A stretch of 64,000 bases of DNA from Gemmobacter fulvus (GCF_018798885.1 NZ_CP076361.1:2075501-2139500), one strand, 5' to 3'; positions 27,442 through 36,741 are shown, counted from the stretch's first letter. A program made the numbers and translations. The notes: generated by a model not told the origin, from the sequence alone.

Positions 27442-28742
27442 CACCCGCGCCCCTGATTGATAGGCACCACCTTGCCTTTGGCCCCAGCGCCCAGCAGGAA
27501 GCCCGCCCATGCGGCCATCATGGCGCGGCGCTTCTCCACCATGTCGCCCCGGCGATAGGCGGCTTCGACTGCGTTGCTGATACGGTGGGCAAGCGCCACC
27601 TCGGCCATTTCGCCGGGGTAGGTAGTCCGCTCTGCCACCCAGTCGCGGAAGGTAGAACGCAGTCCATGCGGCACTGCTGGGCGTTTGTTGCGAGGGTCCA
27701 GATAGCCCGCGCCACCCTTAGCAACCGCAGTCTCGTGGATGCGGCGCATCGTGGCGGAAAGTGTCATGTCGCTCAACTGGCCCCCTCTGACAGCAGGGAA
27801 CACCTGCGGGTTGCCTTCCAGCTTGGGCAAGGCTTCCAGCATGGCTACGGCGGTGGGCGACAGGGGAACCCGATGTTCGCGCGCCATCTTTATGCGGGCC
27901 GCAGGGATAATCCACAGCGCGGCGTCAAAGTCTATTTCATTCCAAGTGGCCCCACGCACCTCCCCAGAACGGGCGGCAGTCAGGGCGGCAAACTCCACAG
28001 CCCGTGCGCCGAAGCCGTCACGGGTCCGCAGATCGGCAAACCATGCCGGGGCATCGCCCAGCGCAAGGGCGGGATGGTTGCCCTCGACAGCGATCTTGCC
28101 GGGTGCTGGCAGAAGTTCCTTCAGGTTGCCAGCCCAGCGCGCGGGGTTGTCTCCCATCCGATGCCCCGCAACAGTCGCCCAAGAAAGCACCGCCTCAACC
28201 CGCCCCCGCAGGCGTGACGCGGTTTCAGTCTTGCTCGCCCAGATCGGCTGCAATACCCGCAGCACGTCCTGCACCGTGATTTCTTGCACGGTCATCTTTC
28301 CCAGCTCCGGCATGGCGTAGGTTTGCAGAGTGTTGCGCCATTGGTCCTGATGTTTCTCATTCTTGAAAGCGTCCAGCTTCGCGGCGAGGGCCTTATCGAC
28401 GGCATCGGCAAAGGTCATACTACGACGGCGCGCCGCAATCAGGGCAGACCGCTTGGCCTTTCGATCTTCGACCGGATCGACACCCTGACGGATCAAGTCT
28501 TTGATGTCGCGCGCCCTCTCCCGCGCTTGGGCCAGCGTGACATCGGGATACCCGCCTATCCCGATTTCCCGGCGCTTGCCCCCGACCATCGCCCGCAAGA
28601 GCCAAGTCTTTCCACCAGACGGCAGAAGTTGCATCACAAGCCCCGACACCCCACCGACCGCAACAGTTTCACCTGCCCCCGTCCCTGAGTGCTTCAGACG
28701 CTTCACATCCAGCGGCCCAAGTTCAGCAGCAATCTTTGGCAT
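27441..28742 (-). CDS. P4-type tyrosine integrase
   Basis: About 433 residues with the N-terminal arm-binding domain typical of P4-like integrases (REIGIGGYPDVTLAQARERA) and the tyrosine-recombinase catalytic set: Arg in TAARSGEVRG, HGLR in PHGLRSTFRDW, His in LAHRISNAVEAAYRR and the Tyr in AAYRRGD. It cuts and rejoins the tRNA-Ser 3' end. The start at 28742 has AAGGG upstream; 28757 is an in-frame alternative. It sits 158 bases from attR. Confidence 0.92.
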   Translation of the reverse strand: MPKIAAELGPLDVKRLKHSGTGAGETVAVGGVSGLVMQLLPSGGKTWLLRAMVGGKRREIGIGGYPDVTLAQARERARDIKDLIRQGVDPVEDRKAKRSALIAARRRSMTFADAVDKALAAKLDAFKNEKHQDQWRNTLQTYAMPELGKMTVQEITVQDVLRVLQPIWASKTETASRLRGRVEAVLSWATVAGHRMGDNPARWAGNLKELLPAPGKIAVEGNHPALALGDAPAWFADLRTRDGFGARAVEFAALTAARSGEVRGATWNEIDFDAALWIIPAARIKMAREHRVPLSPTAVAMLEALPKLEGNPQVFPAVRGGQLSDMTLSATMRRIHETAVAKGGAGYLDPRNKRPAVPHGLRSTFRDWVAERTTYPGEMAEVALAHRISNAVEAAYRRGDMVEKRRAMMAAWAGFLLGAGAKGKVVPINQGRG

Positions 28743-28757
28743 TTTGACACCCTTCAT

Positions 28758-28915
28758 CTAACCCGCCAAAAAGGCTACTACTCGATGCGACAGGGTGCAA
28801 CAGCCTGCTAAAGCACGCTATGCAAATTCCTTCTATCATTCTGTTTTTTTATTTATTTTATGCGCCATGCTGCAAATTCATGCGACAGAAAAATGGCGGC
28901 CACCTGCTCCGCCAC
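28758..28915. repeat. attR region with 16-bp core and short flanking repeats
   Basis: The core CCACCTGCTCCGCCAC (28900-28915) duplicates the tRNA-Ser end. Inside it ATGCGACAG occurs at 28785-28793 and 28880-28888, and TGCAAATTC at 28821-28829 and 28871-28879, in an AT-rich stretch. These pairs are candidates for integrase arm or excisionase sites. Confidence 0.75.
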
Positions 28916-29229
28916 TTGCCTTCACGAAAGCGTTCTCCCGATCCGGCTGCGGCCGGATTTTCCCGTTGTTTTCTGGGGTTATGCGGGGCGGGCTGAACAC
29001 TGGCCTTGGCGCCAAGAGGCCCGGAAGGGTTCTCTCAGGGCCGATATTCTCCGGACCTGATGACTGCGCCAGTTTGGTACGGGACCTTAAGTGGCTGATA
29101 TTTAGAGATGATTTAGATCATGGAATCGGTACCTTTCTAATCCCGCTCGTAGCTGCGAACGGCACTGAGATCGAAACCCGGTACTGAAATTGCTGGGGAT
29201 TTTGGGAGTCCCCAGATCGGCTGAGCATT
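28916..29229. other. Intergenic gap between the two islands
   Basis: 314 bases. A plus-strand frame (28795-29187) crosses attR and has no protein-like composition. I see no RNA gene, repeat or clear terminator here. It separates the satellite element from the defence locus and probably contains the old junction. Confidence 0.5.
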
Positions 29230-31098
29230 CTAAAAGTCAAAGAACGCGGACGTGTTTCCTGCCATAGTTTGCAGAAGAAGATCCCGATCAAGAAAGAGGT
29301 TCTTCATTTCGCAGCTCGTCTCGGCGATCAGCAGGCATCCATGGCATGCGGCGCCGTGGGTTGCCCGATCGCCGCTCCTATCGTCTGGTTCGTGATCGGC
29401 GCAAACGGGGTCATTTGAGCAAATCCGCAAACGTTCCAAGGCACTCTTGAGAATGTAGGCAAACCTTGGAGCCATGGCGACAAGCCCTCCAAGACTGCCC
29501 TGCGCACCAGCGCTAGCCGTATAAACAAGAATTCCGCAACGGTCGACGTCGCCGCCGCCGCGCGTGCTGGACAGCGCATATACGCGTTCCTTTAAAGAGC
29601 TGGCTGGATAGCCGCAGTCGAGGGCAATCTCAGCCATCAACGCGTGAGATATGCTGTGAAGAAGTACGTAAGCCGTTCCAGGATATGACGGCGCTTTCCC
29701 AGCAAATCGCTTTTGCCAGTGCCCGTATCCAGCAAGCAGCTTTTGATTCCGGATAGCCGTGAGCTCCTTTCGAAGCCATGCGGTAATCGCGGTGGCATCG
29801 AAATGGATGAAGATGCCTTCCCCAAACTGTTCGATCGCGGGCAACCAGTCTGCATCACGTGATATTGGGGCGCCGCGGACGCTCAATTGAATATCTTCGA
29901 TATCGCCGTCAGCTCCCGTCGGTGCCGCTTCAAATCGTGTGAACCCATAGAGGCATGATACCTCCCTCAGTCGATGCACCGCGATCAGGTTTTTGATCCC
30001 CGATAAGTCAATCCCGGCAGCGGGGTCGGCCCAAGCGTCTCTCGGAAGAGTCTGTGCAAAGAGCTTTGCCGTCGGATGATTCGCGCCGATTTCAGATCGA
30101 CCGCTGGCGAAAGTGTCGAACTCGGACAGCTTTGGTGAACGAGTTGCGTCGGTTTTTGCGCCCTCACGAATGCGCTGAAGCCTATCAAAAATGTCGTGGT
30201 CAGGATAAGGGCCAAGCGATGCCGATACCTTTGGATTGAATTTCTTTGCTTGAGCGATATCCTGAACTGTTTGAACGCTGGCCAGATCGCCTGTTAATTC
30301 ATCTACAAGCTGGCTGAGTTCATCCTCCTCAGTCGGCAGCGAAATCACCGTTTGGACCTGCGGGAAGTAGGTGTTCGTCGCGGTTCGAGTGAGCAACTTC
30401 AGGTTGTCCCCGCATCCTTCAGGGTCTCGGTCGAGCAGCCACGGACGCTCACCGCGGCATTTGCCTAGACGCCCGGGCTGGAAAGTGTCCTGCAGGGACA
30501 GACGGCTGCCGCATCCGCACACGACGCTGGTGTCTGCAGGGTCCGCGCTGGTTCCCTTTTCCTCTACCCACATCGGCTCATGGCATGCCCCCGATCCGTG
30601 CACGACCCAGCGCCAGTCAATGTCTTGCAGATGCCCTTTGTCGCATGCGCAAACGAAGCGGATCGGCGTCACATCGCTCTTCCGGCCGTCATCGTATTGG
30701 AACCTTCTGCGCCCCTTGCTATCGAGGTCTTGCCAACGGACCAACCGGCGACGCCGGATCGTGCTAGTCCCCAACGTGTTCGTTTCGACCTGCTCGCAGA
30801 TGAACCATGTCGGGAAGACAGGCGCGGAGACTCCACGCGGCACGCCGTCTCTTAAATCAACGGATGTCGGCGGTGTCCTCAACGTCAGGCTGGCTGCCGG
30901 ATCAAGGCGCCCTTGCTCTTTCAAAATCTGCTCGAGGCGCTGCGTCAGACGCGGCTCTGGAAGAGTCTTGAAGGCGCCGCCTTTCATGTCCCACTGTTCT
31001 AGTCCGCCCACTACAACAGATCGAGTTGGCAGGTCGATCATTGCCCCCGGACCGAAGGTGGAAATTAGCTGGCTGAGACGCTGGGCATTCTTGGTCAT
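29230..31098 (-). CDS. drmB: DrmB-like DUF1998 protein (DISARM-type defence)
   Basis: 622 residues. The N-terminal QLISTFGPGAMIDLP and the zinc-binding FVCACDKGHLQDIDW match DISARM DrmB. A second Cys group VVCGCGSR follows, and the C-terminal DUF1998 region has ALSSTRGGGDVDRCGILVYT and CHGCLLIAETSCE. In DISARM, DrmA and DrmB form a complex that engages incoming phage DNA. The start overlaps the drmA stop (ATGA), giving the canonical drmA-drmB order. No drmC (phospholipase D-type) gene follows before the island edge. Confidence 0.85.
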   Translation of the reverse strand: MTKNAQRLSQLISTFGPGAMIDLPTRSVVVGGLEQWDMKGGAFKTLPEPRLTQRLEQILKEQGRLDPAASLTLRTPPTSVDLRDGVPRGVSAPVFPTWFICEQVETNTLGTSTIRRRRLVRWQDLDSKGRRRFQYDDGRKSDVTPIRFVCACDKGHLQDIDWRWVVHGSGACHEPMWVEEKGTSADPADTSVVCGCGSRLSLQDTFQPGRLGKCRGERPWLLDRDPEGCGDNLKLLTRTATNTYFPQVQTVISLPTEEDELSQLVDELTGDLASVQTVQDIAQAKKFNPKVSASLGPYPDHDIFDRLQRIREGAKTDATRSPKLSEFDTFASGRSEIGANHPTAKLFAQTLPRDAWADPAAGIDLSGIKNLIAVHRLREVSCLYGFTRFEAAPTGADGDIEDIQLSVRGAPISRDADWLPAIEQFGEGIFIHFDATAITAWLRKELTAIRNQKLLAGYGHWQKRFAGKAPSYPGTAYVLLHSISHALMAEIALDCGYPASSLKERVYALSSTRGGGDVDRCGILVYTASAGAQGSLGGLVAMAPRFAYILKSALERLRICSNDPVCADHEPDDRSGDRATHGAACHGCLLIAETSCEMKNLFLDRDLLLQTMAGNTSAFFDF

Positions 31099-34000
31099 GA
31101 GAGATCATCCGCATTTGCGATCGTATTTCCGTGAGGATCACGGACCTTCAAGGTGACGTTGGGCTCGACGTCGCGCATTGAACGGCCCGCAACAAAGCGG
31201 CGATGAGGTTCAGCCAGATTGGCGATCTCTGGCTCAAGCGGCATGTGCAATAGTCGATGAGGACTTTTCTTTTTGGAATAAGCGAACGCATTACCGCCGG
31301 CGGCCTGCTCATCGGAGGTTTCAATCCAGGCATCCAAAATATCGTCAATCAGCTTTGACAAAGCCGCTCGGCCGCCGGCAATCATTCTCTCAGGCGCGCG
31401 ATCAACAATAGAATCTCGGACCAGATTGCGTATCCATAAATTGTTCTTCAGTTCGTTGACGGCGACATCCGGGGTAAGCGCGCTATCTACATGACGCGCT
31501 GCAGCAACCACGACCGCGGCCAACGCACGATCAAGAGCTCGGGCCGCCCAAGGTGTGACACTCGTTGCTTCTACAGCGCGATAAAAGGTGCGGTGGAATT
31601 GTCCGAACTGTTCGAAATGCATGCGGTCCCGTGGCTTATGCAGGTTTAGAACGGCAAGCACGATGCCGGGTCGGGTATGATCTCGGCCCACGCGGCTCGT
31701 TGCCTGGATGTACTCAGCAGCAGTCTTTGGCTGACCTTGTACCACCATGAGCCCCAGGCGCGTGATATCGAGTCCGACCGATATCATGTTCGTCGCCAAT
31801 GCGATGTCGACAGTTTCGGCGTCCCGGCCGAATACTGCCTCAAGGCGTTGTTTTGCTTTCGCGACCTCGTCGGTTGATACCCGGGAGGTAAGCTCCAACG
31901 GTTCCTTGACACGGCGGTCGGCGAATGGGCTGTCGGCCGGCTCAACCCTGCGGCGTTGGGCACCATAGCGGGCCGAGCGATCCCGGACTTCGTCTTCGAC
32001 GATCCGGCGGGCGCCACCCAGTTCGCGCAATGCGTTGAAGTAGCAGATCGCTGTCATGAACGGATCGGCAGGGTTTACGTGTTTGCTATCTGCCGAAAGA
32101 TTAGCTTCGTAAGCTGCTTGTGCTGCCGCAACGAGCGTGGTCAAGGAACGCAGGAAGACCAGCTTTGGGCCCCGCCCTTGGGCGGCAATACCGAGGTAGA
32201 GCCTTGCAGCGTTTGTGGTTGTCGGAACAGTGCGGGCAAAAAAGCTGTCGATCCGATCAATTCCGGGTGGCGGGAAGATGCTAGTGCTGCTGCGATCAAA
32301 CAACGCCGAGATTTGATCTGCTGCACGCCTGACCGTTGCGGTCGAAGCCACTATCTTTGGGCGAATACGAGTTTCCCCGGAACCTCGGGATGCGAGTTGA
32401 TCGATTGCAGCCTCGTAAAGTCCCGCGACAGTCCCAAGCGGCCCTGCGATAAGGTGTAGTTCATCCTGAATGATGAGATCGGGCGGATCCAGCGACCAGC
32501 CATTGCTTAGTGGACTTCCCTGACCAGGCTCAGCGGCGCCGTAAAACCCGACATCGTTTTGGAACCGGTCAACGTGCCCGAAGAATGCGCCAGTTTCGCC
32601 AACCCAAGGCAACGCCGCGAACTTATCGACCGTGGCGATCAGGAACGCTGGCAGCCGACGATAGATCGGCTCATCGACAGTCAGGACAGGCAAGGGTCGG
32701 CTTCTGCTGAAATCACAACTTGTATTGACACAGCGGATTTCAAGATTGGTCGGAGCATGCATGTTCGGGGTGCATGAAAACGAAGACGGCTTGAACTCTG
32801 TCCCGCACCACGGGCACGCCTTTAGCGGTGCCGGCGCACGTTTGTCGCGTCCGCTTTGGTAGCGCCGCACCCGCCCTACAGCGGTTGTTTCATCGGTGTT
32901 GCCCTTGCCACCGAGTTTATTCGGCGAGGCGTCTGAACCGACCCACAAGCCGATCTCGATAGGCCAGTCACCAAGCAAGCGTCGGCCATCAACGTCGATG
33001 TTTTTGGCGTCAGTGCGCATGAGTTCGAGCGCGCAGACGACACCGGCCGCACGGGCGAGCTGGTCAAGGGTAAGAAGGCGAAGAGTGTAGCGCATGATCA
33101 CCGCCACACCGGCTCCAAGCACGCCGGAGGCCCCGAGCCGACGATGGGCGATGACGAGTGCCGCGAGGCCGAGATAGGCTTCGGTTTTGCCGCCGCCTGT
33201 CGGAAAGAAAAGGAGGTCCGCCGTTTCACGGTCAACGTGGCGGCGATCAACCAAGCCCGCCAAGTTAAGCAGCACAAACGCGAGCTGGAATGGGCGCCAC
33301 TGCGGCTCGGCCAAGCCAGCAGGTTCACCTGTCGCGCCAGCAACACGGCGTCGCGCAGCCATCGCCACCGCGAGGTTCATGAAGCGGAATGCAGCCCGCG
33401 CCTGGGAATCAGTCGCAAGCATTCCGATACCGGTTGCAATCCGCACCTTCGCCTTTGCCATGTCCGCGATCAAACGTTCTGCCGTTTCCTTTCGCCGTGC
33501 GGGCAAACCGCCGAGCTTTCCACGCTCAACATCGATCCAGGCACCATACAGATTTGGCAGATCGGCTAGGGCCGATGTTAGGTCCGCGCCATTGCCCTCT
33601 GCCAGCTGCGCGAGAGTTTCCATCCCGAACGAGACATGCGTTTTCAAGTCCGCGTCTTCGTTCGGCGCGACGCGTTCGACCTCGGCCGATGGTAGAGGAT
33701 CGGTCCAAACTCGAGTGATACCTTGATCGTTGCCCACGGGCGCGTCCCAGCCCGCAGCGGCATTGCGGCCCACCGCCCATTCGTTGAGATCGCGATAGTG
33801 CAGATCGGCGACCCGCAAATCCCAATCCTGCGCACGATAGCCGGATAGGTCACGCCGCGGCCGAAAACTGCTTGCTGATACCAGTTCCAGCCGCGCTTGA
33901 AAGGCGTAGCTGACATCAGAATAGAAGCGATGCACTGTTGCGCGTCGATTGACGAGGAACACTGTCAACGCGCGCACGCGCTCGGTTTGCCCATCTGGCG

Positions 34001-34640
34001 TCGTGTAACTGAAAAGGCGCGAATGCGTTTCGAGCACGAGGCCACCGCCGCGCCTTTGCTCGGCGGCGCTTTCCGGCACGACGACTGGGGAACTGCGGCC
34101 TTCCGTCACCGTCAAGGCAACGACACGCTTTTTCGGACTGCGAACCCAATCAACCATTGGTCGCTCGATCCGCTTCTTCTTTCCCTCTTCGTCGAATTGC
34201 TCGACCTTGGGCTCAGGGAGAAGCACGTCCTCCGGCAATTGCGGTTCGGTGCGATAGTCCCCCCATGACACGTGTGCCTCGATTTCGGTGACATCGGGAT
34301 CGAGCAACACGGTCAAGCCGATTGAGGATGGAAGGAAGCGCCTTCGTGTAACCGGTGCCTCGGGCTCCTCGTTGTCGGCAGCCGCACCGTTCGTGCCATC
34401 AGAATCCGGCTCCTCGACATCAAGTTCCATCTCTTCCTGAGCAGACGGGTCGGCGTCGTCGTTGTCGCCATCGAGACCGAGTGGGTCTTCGGCAGGGGCT
34501 ATGAAACCAGCGAGATACCAGCGCGCAGGGTTCTCGTTCAGGCGTTCTGTCGCGAGGTCAGCATCCTTAGGGCCGGGACCGATTAGGTCGCGCCGGAAGA
34601 CGTTTACGATCTGAGCGCGCACTTGCTCCGATGTCATCAT
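31095..34640 (-). CDS. drmA: DrmA-like SF2 helicase (DISARM-type defence)
   Basis: 1181 residues. An acidic low-complexity stretch lies near residues 55-90. Walker A is FFPTGGGKTEAYLG (about 480), the DExH-type box is IIQDELHLIAGP (about 725), a motif III-like KIVASTATVRR follows, and motif VI is YIQATSRVGRD (about 980). The layout, length and the downstream DUF1998 gene match DrmA of DISARM. It is coupled by a 4-base overlap to the upstream PIN-like gene. The reading frame is intact. Confidence 0.87.
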   Translation of the reverse strand: MMTSEQVRAQIVNVFRRDLIGPGPKDADLATERLNENPARWYLAGFIAPAEDPLGLDGDNDDADPSAQEEMELDVEEPDSDGTNGAAADNEEPEAPVTRRRFLPSSIGLTVLLDPDVTEIEAHVSWGDYRTEPQLPEDVLLPEPKVEQFDEEGKKKRIERPMVDWVRSPKKRVVALTVTEGRSSPVVVPESAAEQRRGGGLVLETHSRLFSYTTPDGQTERVRALTVFLVNRRATVHRFYSDVSYAFQARLELVSASSFRPRRDLSGYRAQDWDLRVADLHYRDLNEWAVGRNAAAGWDAPVGNDQGITRVWTDPLPSAEVERVAPNEDADLKTHVSFGMETLAQLAEGNGADLTSALADLPNLYGAWIDVERGKLGGLPARRKETAERLIADMAKAKVRIATGIGMLATDSQARAAFRFMNLAVAMAARRRVAGATGEPAGLAEPQWRPFQLAFVLLNLAGLVDRRHVDRETADLLFFPTGGGKTEAYLGLAALVIAHRRLGASGVLGAGVAVIMRYTLRLLTLDQLARAAGVVCALELMRTDAKNIDVDGRRLLGDWPIEIGLWVGSDASPNKLGGKGNTDETTAVGRVRRYQSGRDKRAPAPLKACPWCGTEFKPSSFSCTPNMHAPTNLEIRCVNTSCDFSRSRPLPVLTVDEPIYRRLPAFLIATVDKFAALPWVGETGAFFGHVDRFQNDVGFYGAAEPGQGSPLSNGWSLDPPDLIIQDELHLIAGPLGTVAGLYEAAIDQLASRGSGETRIRPKIVASTATVRRAADQISALFDRSSTSIFPPPGIDRIDSFFARTVPTTTNAARLYLGIAAQGRGPKLVFLRSLTTLVAAAQAAYEANLSADSKHVNPADPFMTAICYFNALRELGGARRIVEDEVRDRSARYGAQRRRVEPADSPFADRRVKEPLELTSRVSTDEVAKAKQRLEAVFGRDAETVDIALATNMISVGLDITRLGLMVVQGQPKTAAEYIQATSRVGRDHTRPGIVLAVLNLHKPRDRMHFEQFGQFHRTFYRAVEATSVTPWAARALDRALAAVVVAAARHVDSALTPDVAVNELKNNLWIRNLVRDSIVDRAPERMIAGGRAALSKLIDDILDAWIETSDEQAAGGNAFAYSKKKSPHRLLHMPLEPEIANLAEPHRRFVAGRSMRDVEPNVTLKVRDPHGNTIANADDLS

Positions 34641-35149
34641 GATTTCTTTGTGCCTTCTTCAAGAACGAATTCACCCAAAACTCGGTTCAGCCATTTAGTA
34701 GTGTGTTTTTCGTCGAGTCGTTTTGGGTTGAACCCAGCCTCTGACAGTAAGCGTTCAAGCGAAATCATGCGGTCACGGCACTTCATTCGAACACCAAAGC
34801 GGAGGCTGGCCTTGTCAGGACCGCACAAGACCCATGCATCCGCCCTCGTTAGCGCGTGCGCCCATAATGACTGCTCTCCGATATCGAGAGCGATGCCATC
34901 TGCATTTAACAGCACATTTGCACGTTGGACCTCGCTCACACTGTGAACAGCCCTGAGGTCTTTCCGAAGCTGGGCAGCATCAATGTTTTCTTCGGGTCTA
35001 CGCCGCTGAAATCCTGTCTGCGTTTCGACAACGCAGTCTTCAACCGTTTCGACATTGTATCCACCCGACAGTGCTCCCCAAGCCGCCCACTTGTGGGTGT
35101 CGAGTATGGTCATAGTGTCGACCAGGACAGGTCCGGTGTGCCGCGCCAT
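34637..35149 (-). CDS. PIN-like nuclease-fold protein in the defence operon
   Basis: 170 residues. LVDTMTILDTHKW, an early acidic VEDCVVET, then LDIGEQSLWAHAL and WVLCGPDKASLRFG followed by DRMISLERLLSEAG reproduce the acidic-residue spacing of PIN-like domains (Asp near residue 11, Glu and Asp later). PIN domains cut RNA, many as toxins. It lies 6 bases after the XRE-ImmA gene and overlaps drmA, so it is part of one transcription unit. It could be an effector replacing DrmC or a toxin guarded by the protease. Both are inference. Confidence 0.7.
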   Translation of the reverse strand: MARHTGPVLVDTMTILDTHKWAAWGALSGGYNVETVEDCVVETQTGFQRRRPEENIDAAQLRKDLRAVHSVSEVQRANVLLNADGIALDIGEQSLWAHALTRADAWVLCGPDKASLRFGVRMKCRDRMISLERLLSEAGFNPKRLDEKHTTKWLNRVLGEFVLEEGTKKS

Positions 35150-35155
35150 GGAACC

Positions 35156-36262
35156 TCACAAGCCATCTGGCTTTGGCACGCCATGAGTGGCGAAGAGTTC
35201 AATCAGGTCGTCAACCGTTTGGTCCAATAACCCCGCTGCCCGTCGCGCTGAAATACGACCCTGATCAACAGCAAGACCGATCACTTCCGCGAATGGCCTA
35301 GAGAACATCGGCGGTGTCGCCGCTTGTCCATCATTGCGACCATTGTTTCGCAGCGCCGCGTCGGGCACGGCGCGCGCAGCAGCTGGCTTCAGCCGGTCGA
35401 GCGCAACGAGCCGCCATTTCAGCGCCGAGGCGGTCACCAGTAGCGCATCCGCGGCAGCATTTAGCCGGGCGGGAAGCTCCTGCTCAGGGATTGCCGCCCA
35501 ATCGCCAAAGCCATCGAGGATCGCAGCGGGCATCAGCACGGCCGAGGCAAAATTGTTAGCCAGTTGCTCGACGCGGTTGCCGCCGGTCTCGCGCGCCTCT
35601 TCCGAATGTTCTGGCGGCATCGCGTCCCAGGTGAGGATGTGGAACAACTCGTGCGCAAGGTCGAAATGACGACGACCGACCACCTCGTGGCGGTTTATCA
35701 AAACCACATCGAGTTCGGGCAAGCGGCAGGCCGCGCCGGAAATTCCGTCGAAGGCATCGACGTGCAAGACGAGGATGCCGAGTTCACGCTCCATCACCTC
35801 GGCAAGGCGAACGGCTGGGATATCGCCAAGCTTGAATTCAGCGACGAAGCGTTCGCCCGCGTCCATGGCGTCCTCAAAGTGCGAGCCCTTGTGTAGGCCG
35901 AGCGCGCGGCGCAGCAGGGGCGCCTCTCGTCCCACGTGAGGGGCGATGGAGCGGAACGCGGCGATCCAGCGACCGGCGTTGCGCTCATAAGCGCCGAGGC
36001 GCTGCGGACCAACATTGGTCTGTCTCCATGAAAACCGGCCTTCGCCGACCAGCAGGAAGGGATCGGTGAAATAGTCGAGCGACGCACCCAGCTTTTCGAC
36101 TGCAAGTACCAGTTCCTCGGCCGTGACGCGGCGTTCGCCGGTCTCGATGGCCGATACGGTTTGCCGATCCTTGAATCCGAACATGCGCGCCAGATCGTCT
36201 TGGCTGAGCTTTCGCTCTTCGCGTAGCGCCTTGATCCGCGGTCCGATGAAATTCGCTGACAT
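35156..36262 (-). CDS. XRE-family regulator fused to ImmA/IrrE metallopeptidase
   Basis: 368 residues. The N-terminal helix-turn-helix has IKALREERKLSQDDLARMFG and RQTVSAIETGERR. The C-terminal ImmA/IrrE peptidase has the zinc site FDLAHELFHIL. Such fusions sense a trigger, cleave a repressor or themselves, and control a neighbouring toxin or defence gene. The ATG at 36262 is supported by GGAGG seven bases upstream. A 9-bp inverted repeat lies just upstream. It precedes the PIN-like gene, a pairing that resembles toxin-antitoxin modules. Confidence 0.85.
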   Translation of the reverse strand: MSANFIGPRIKALREERKLSQDDLARMFGFKDRQTVSAIETGERRVTAEELVLAVEKLGASLDYFTDPFLLVGEGRFSWRQTNVGPQRLGAYERNAGRWIAAFRSIAPHVGREAPLLRRALGLHKGSHFEDAMDAGERFVAEFKLGDIPAVRLAEVMERELGILVLHVDAFDGISGAACRLPELDVVLINRHEVVGRRHFDLAHELFHILTWDAMPPEHSEEARETGGNRVEQLANNFASAVLMPAAILDGFGDWAAIPEQELPARLNAAADALLVTASALKWRLVALDRLKPAAARAVPDAALRNNGRNDGQAATPPMFSRPFAEVIGLAVDQGRISARRAAGLLDQTVDDLIELFATHGVPKPDGL

Positions 36263-36286
36263 AGGGCACCTCCGACCGCTGATGTA

Positions 36287-36322
36287 TTCTTGCAAAGTGA
36301 CGATTGCAAGAAAATCTTGCGA
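36287..36322. promoter_or_regulatory. Inverted repeat upstream of the XRE-ImmA gene (probable operator)
   Basis: TTCTTGCAA (36287-36295) and TTGCAAGAA (36304-36312) are exact reverse complements with 8 bases between; a related half-site TCTTGCGA follows at 36315-36322. It lies 25-60 bases before the XRE start, right for autorepression of the regulator-PIN-drmAB unit. Confidence 0.65.
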
Positions 36323-36327
36323 TCTGG

Positions 36328-36741
36328 TTACGCATCCACGCCCGGTGAAGACGAGCCAGAAAGCGACGCCCTGCCCATCCTCCAGGCAGATGGGCTGAGA
36401 ACGGCCCTCCGACGTGGCGCAGCTTCATATACCAGCATCGACATGGGATCGGAGTTCATCTTGGAACCTACGGCACGGTCAAAATCGTCGAGGGTCTCCC
36501 ACATCCCGACGTTCACGAAAGAGATGTAGGTTTCAGACTTCCAGAGTGACTTGTCGTTCTCGAGTTCGCTCGGTTCCATTTGCCAAGTGATCTTCTCAAA
36601 GAAGTCTGGCCCTTCGACCCTGCTCAGAAACTCGCCGATCAAGCCTGCTGCGTTGTTGAGCTTGAGTGTCGAACTCCAAAACTGGATAAAATCACGCTCC
36701 TTTTCTGGAGTTATCCGCCAATTAATCAGGACAATAATCAT
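36328..36741 (-). CDS. Small ABM-like (dimeric alpha-beta barrel) protein
   Basis: 137 residues. The N-terminal strand MIIVLINWRITPEKERDFIQ, the middle YISFVNVGMWETLDDFDRAV and the length resemble antibiotic-biosynthesis-monooxygenase-type dimeric barrels. The start overlaps the stop of the methylase stub (ATGA), so it was co-translated with the methylase before the IS arrived. The basic, Ser/Pro-rich tail after about residue 108 looks unstructured. No such protein belongs to the described DISARM core. Its role is unknown. Confidence 0.6.
   Translation of the reverse strand: MIIVLINWRITPEKERDFIQFWSSTLKLNNAAGLIGEFLSRVEGPDFFEKITWQMEPSELENDKSLWKSETYISFVNVGMWETLDDFDRAVGSKMNSDPMSMLVYEAAPRRRAVLSPSAWRMGRASLSGSSSPGVDA

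Larger units (their letters stand above)
18775..28915. mobile_element. tRNA-Ser-integrated satellite-like element (about 10.1 kb)
   Basis: Bounded by 16-bp direct repeats of the tRNA 3' end. The minus strand carries a P4-type tyrosine integrase at the right end, an unknown coupled gene, an AlpA-like regulator, two small proteins and a VapE/D5-like helicase, followed by an iteron-rich region. The left half holds a dam-com-dcm operon and unknown cargo. No capsid, portal, tail, lysis or conjugation genes are seen. The int-alpA-helicase-ori backbone fits a phage satellite (PICI or P4-like) better than a decayed prophage, but a helper-dependent life cycle is inference. Confidence 0.75.

Noticed and set aside
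28795-29187. Plus-strand frame of 130 residues over attR
   Set aside because: It crosses the element boundary, so it cannot be an ancestral gene, and has no protein-like pattern.
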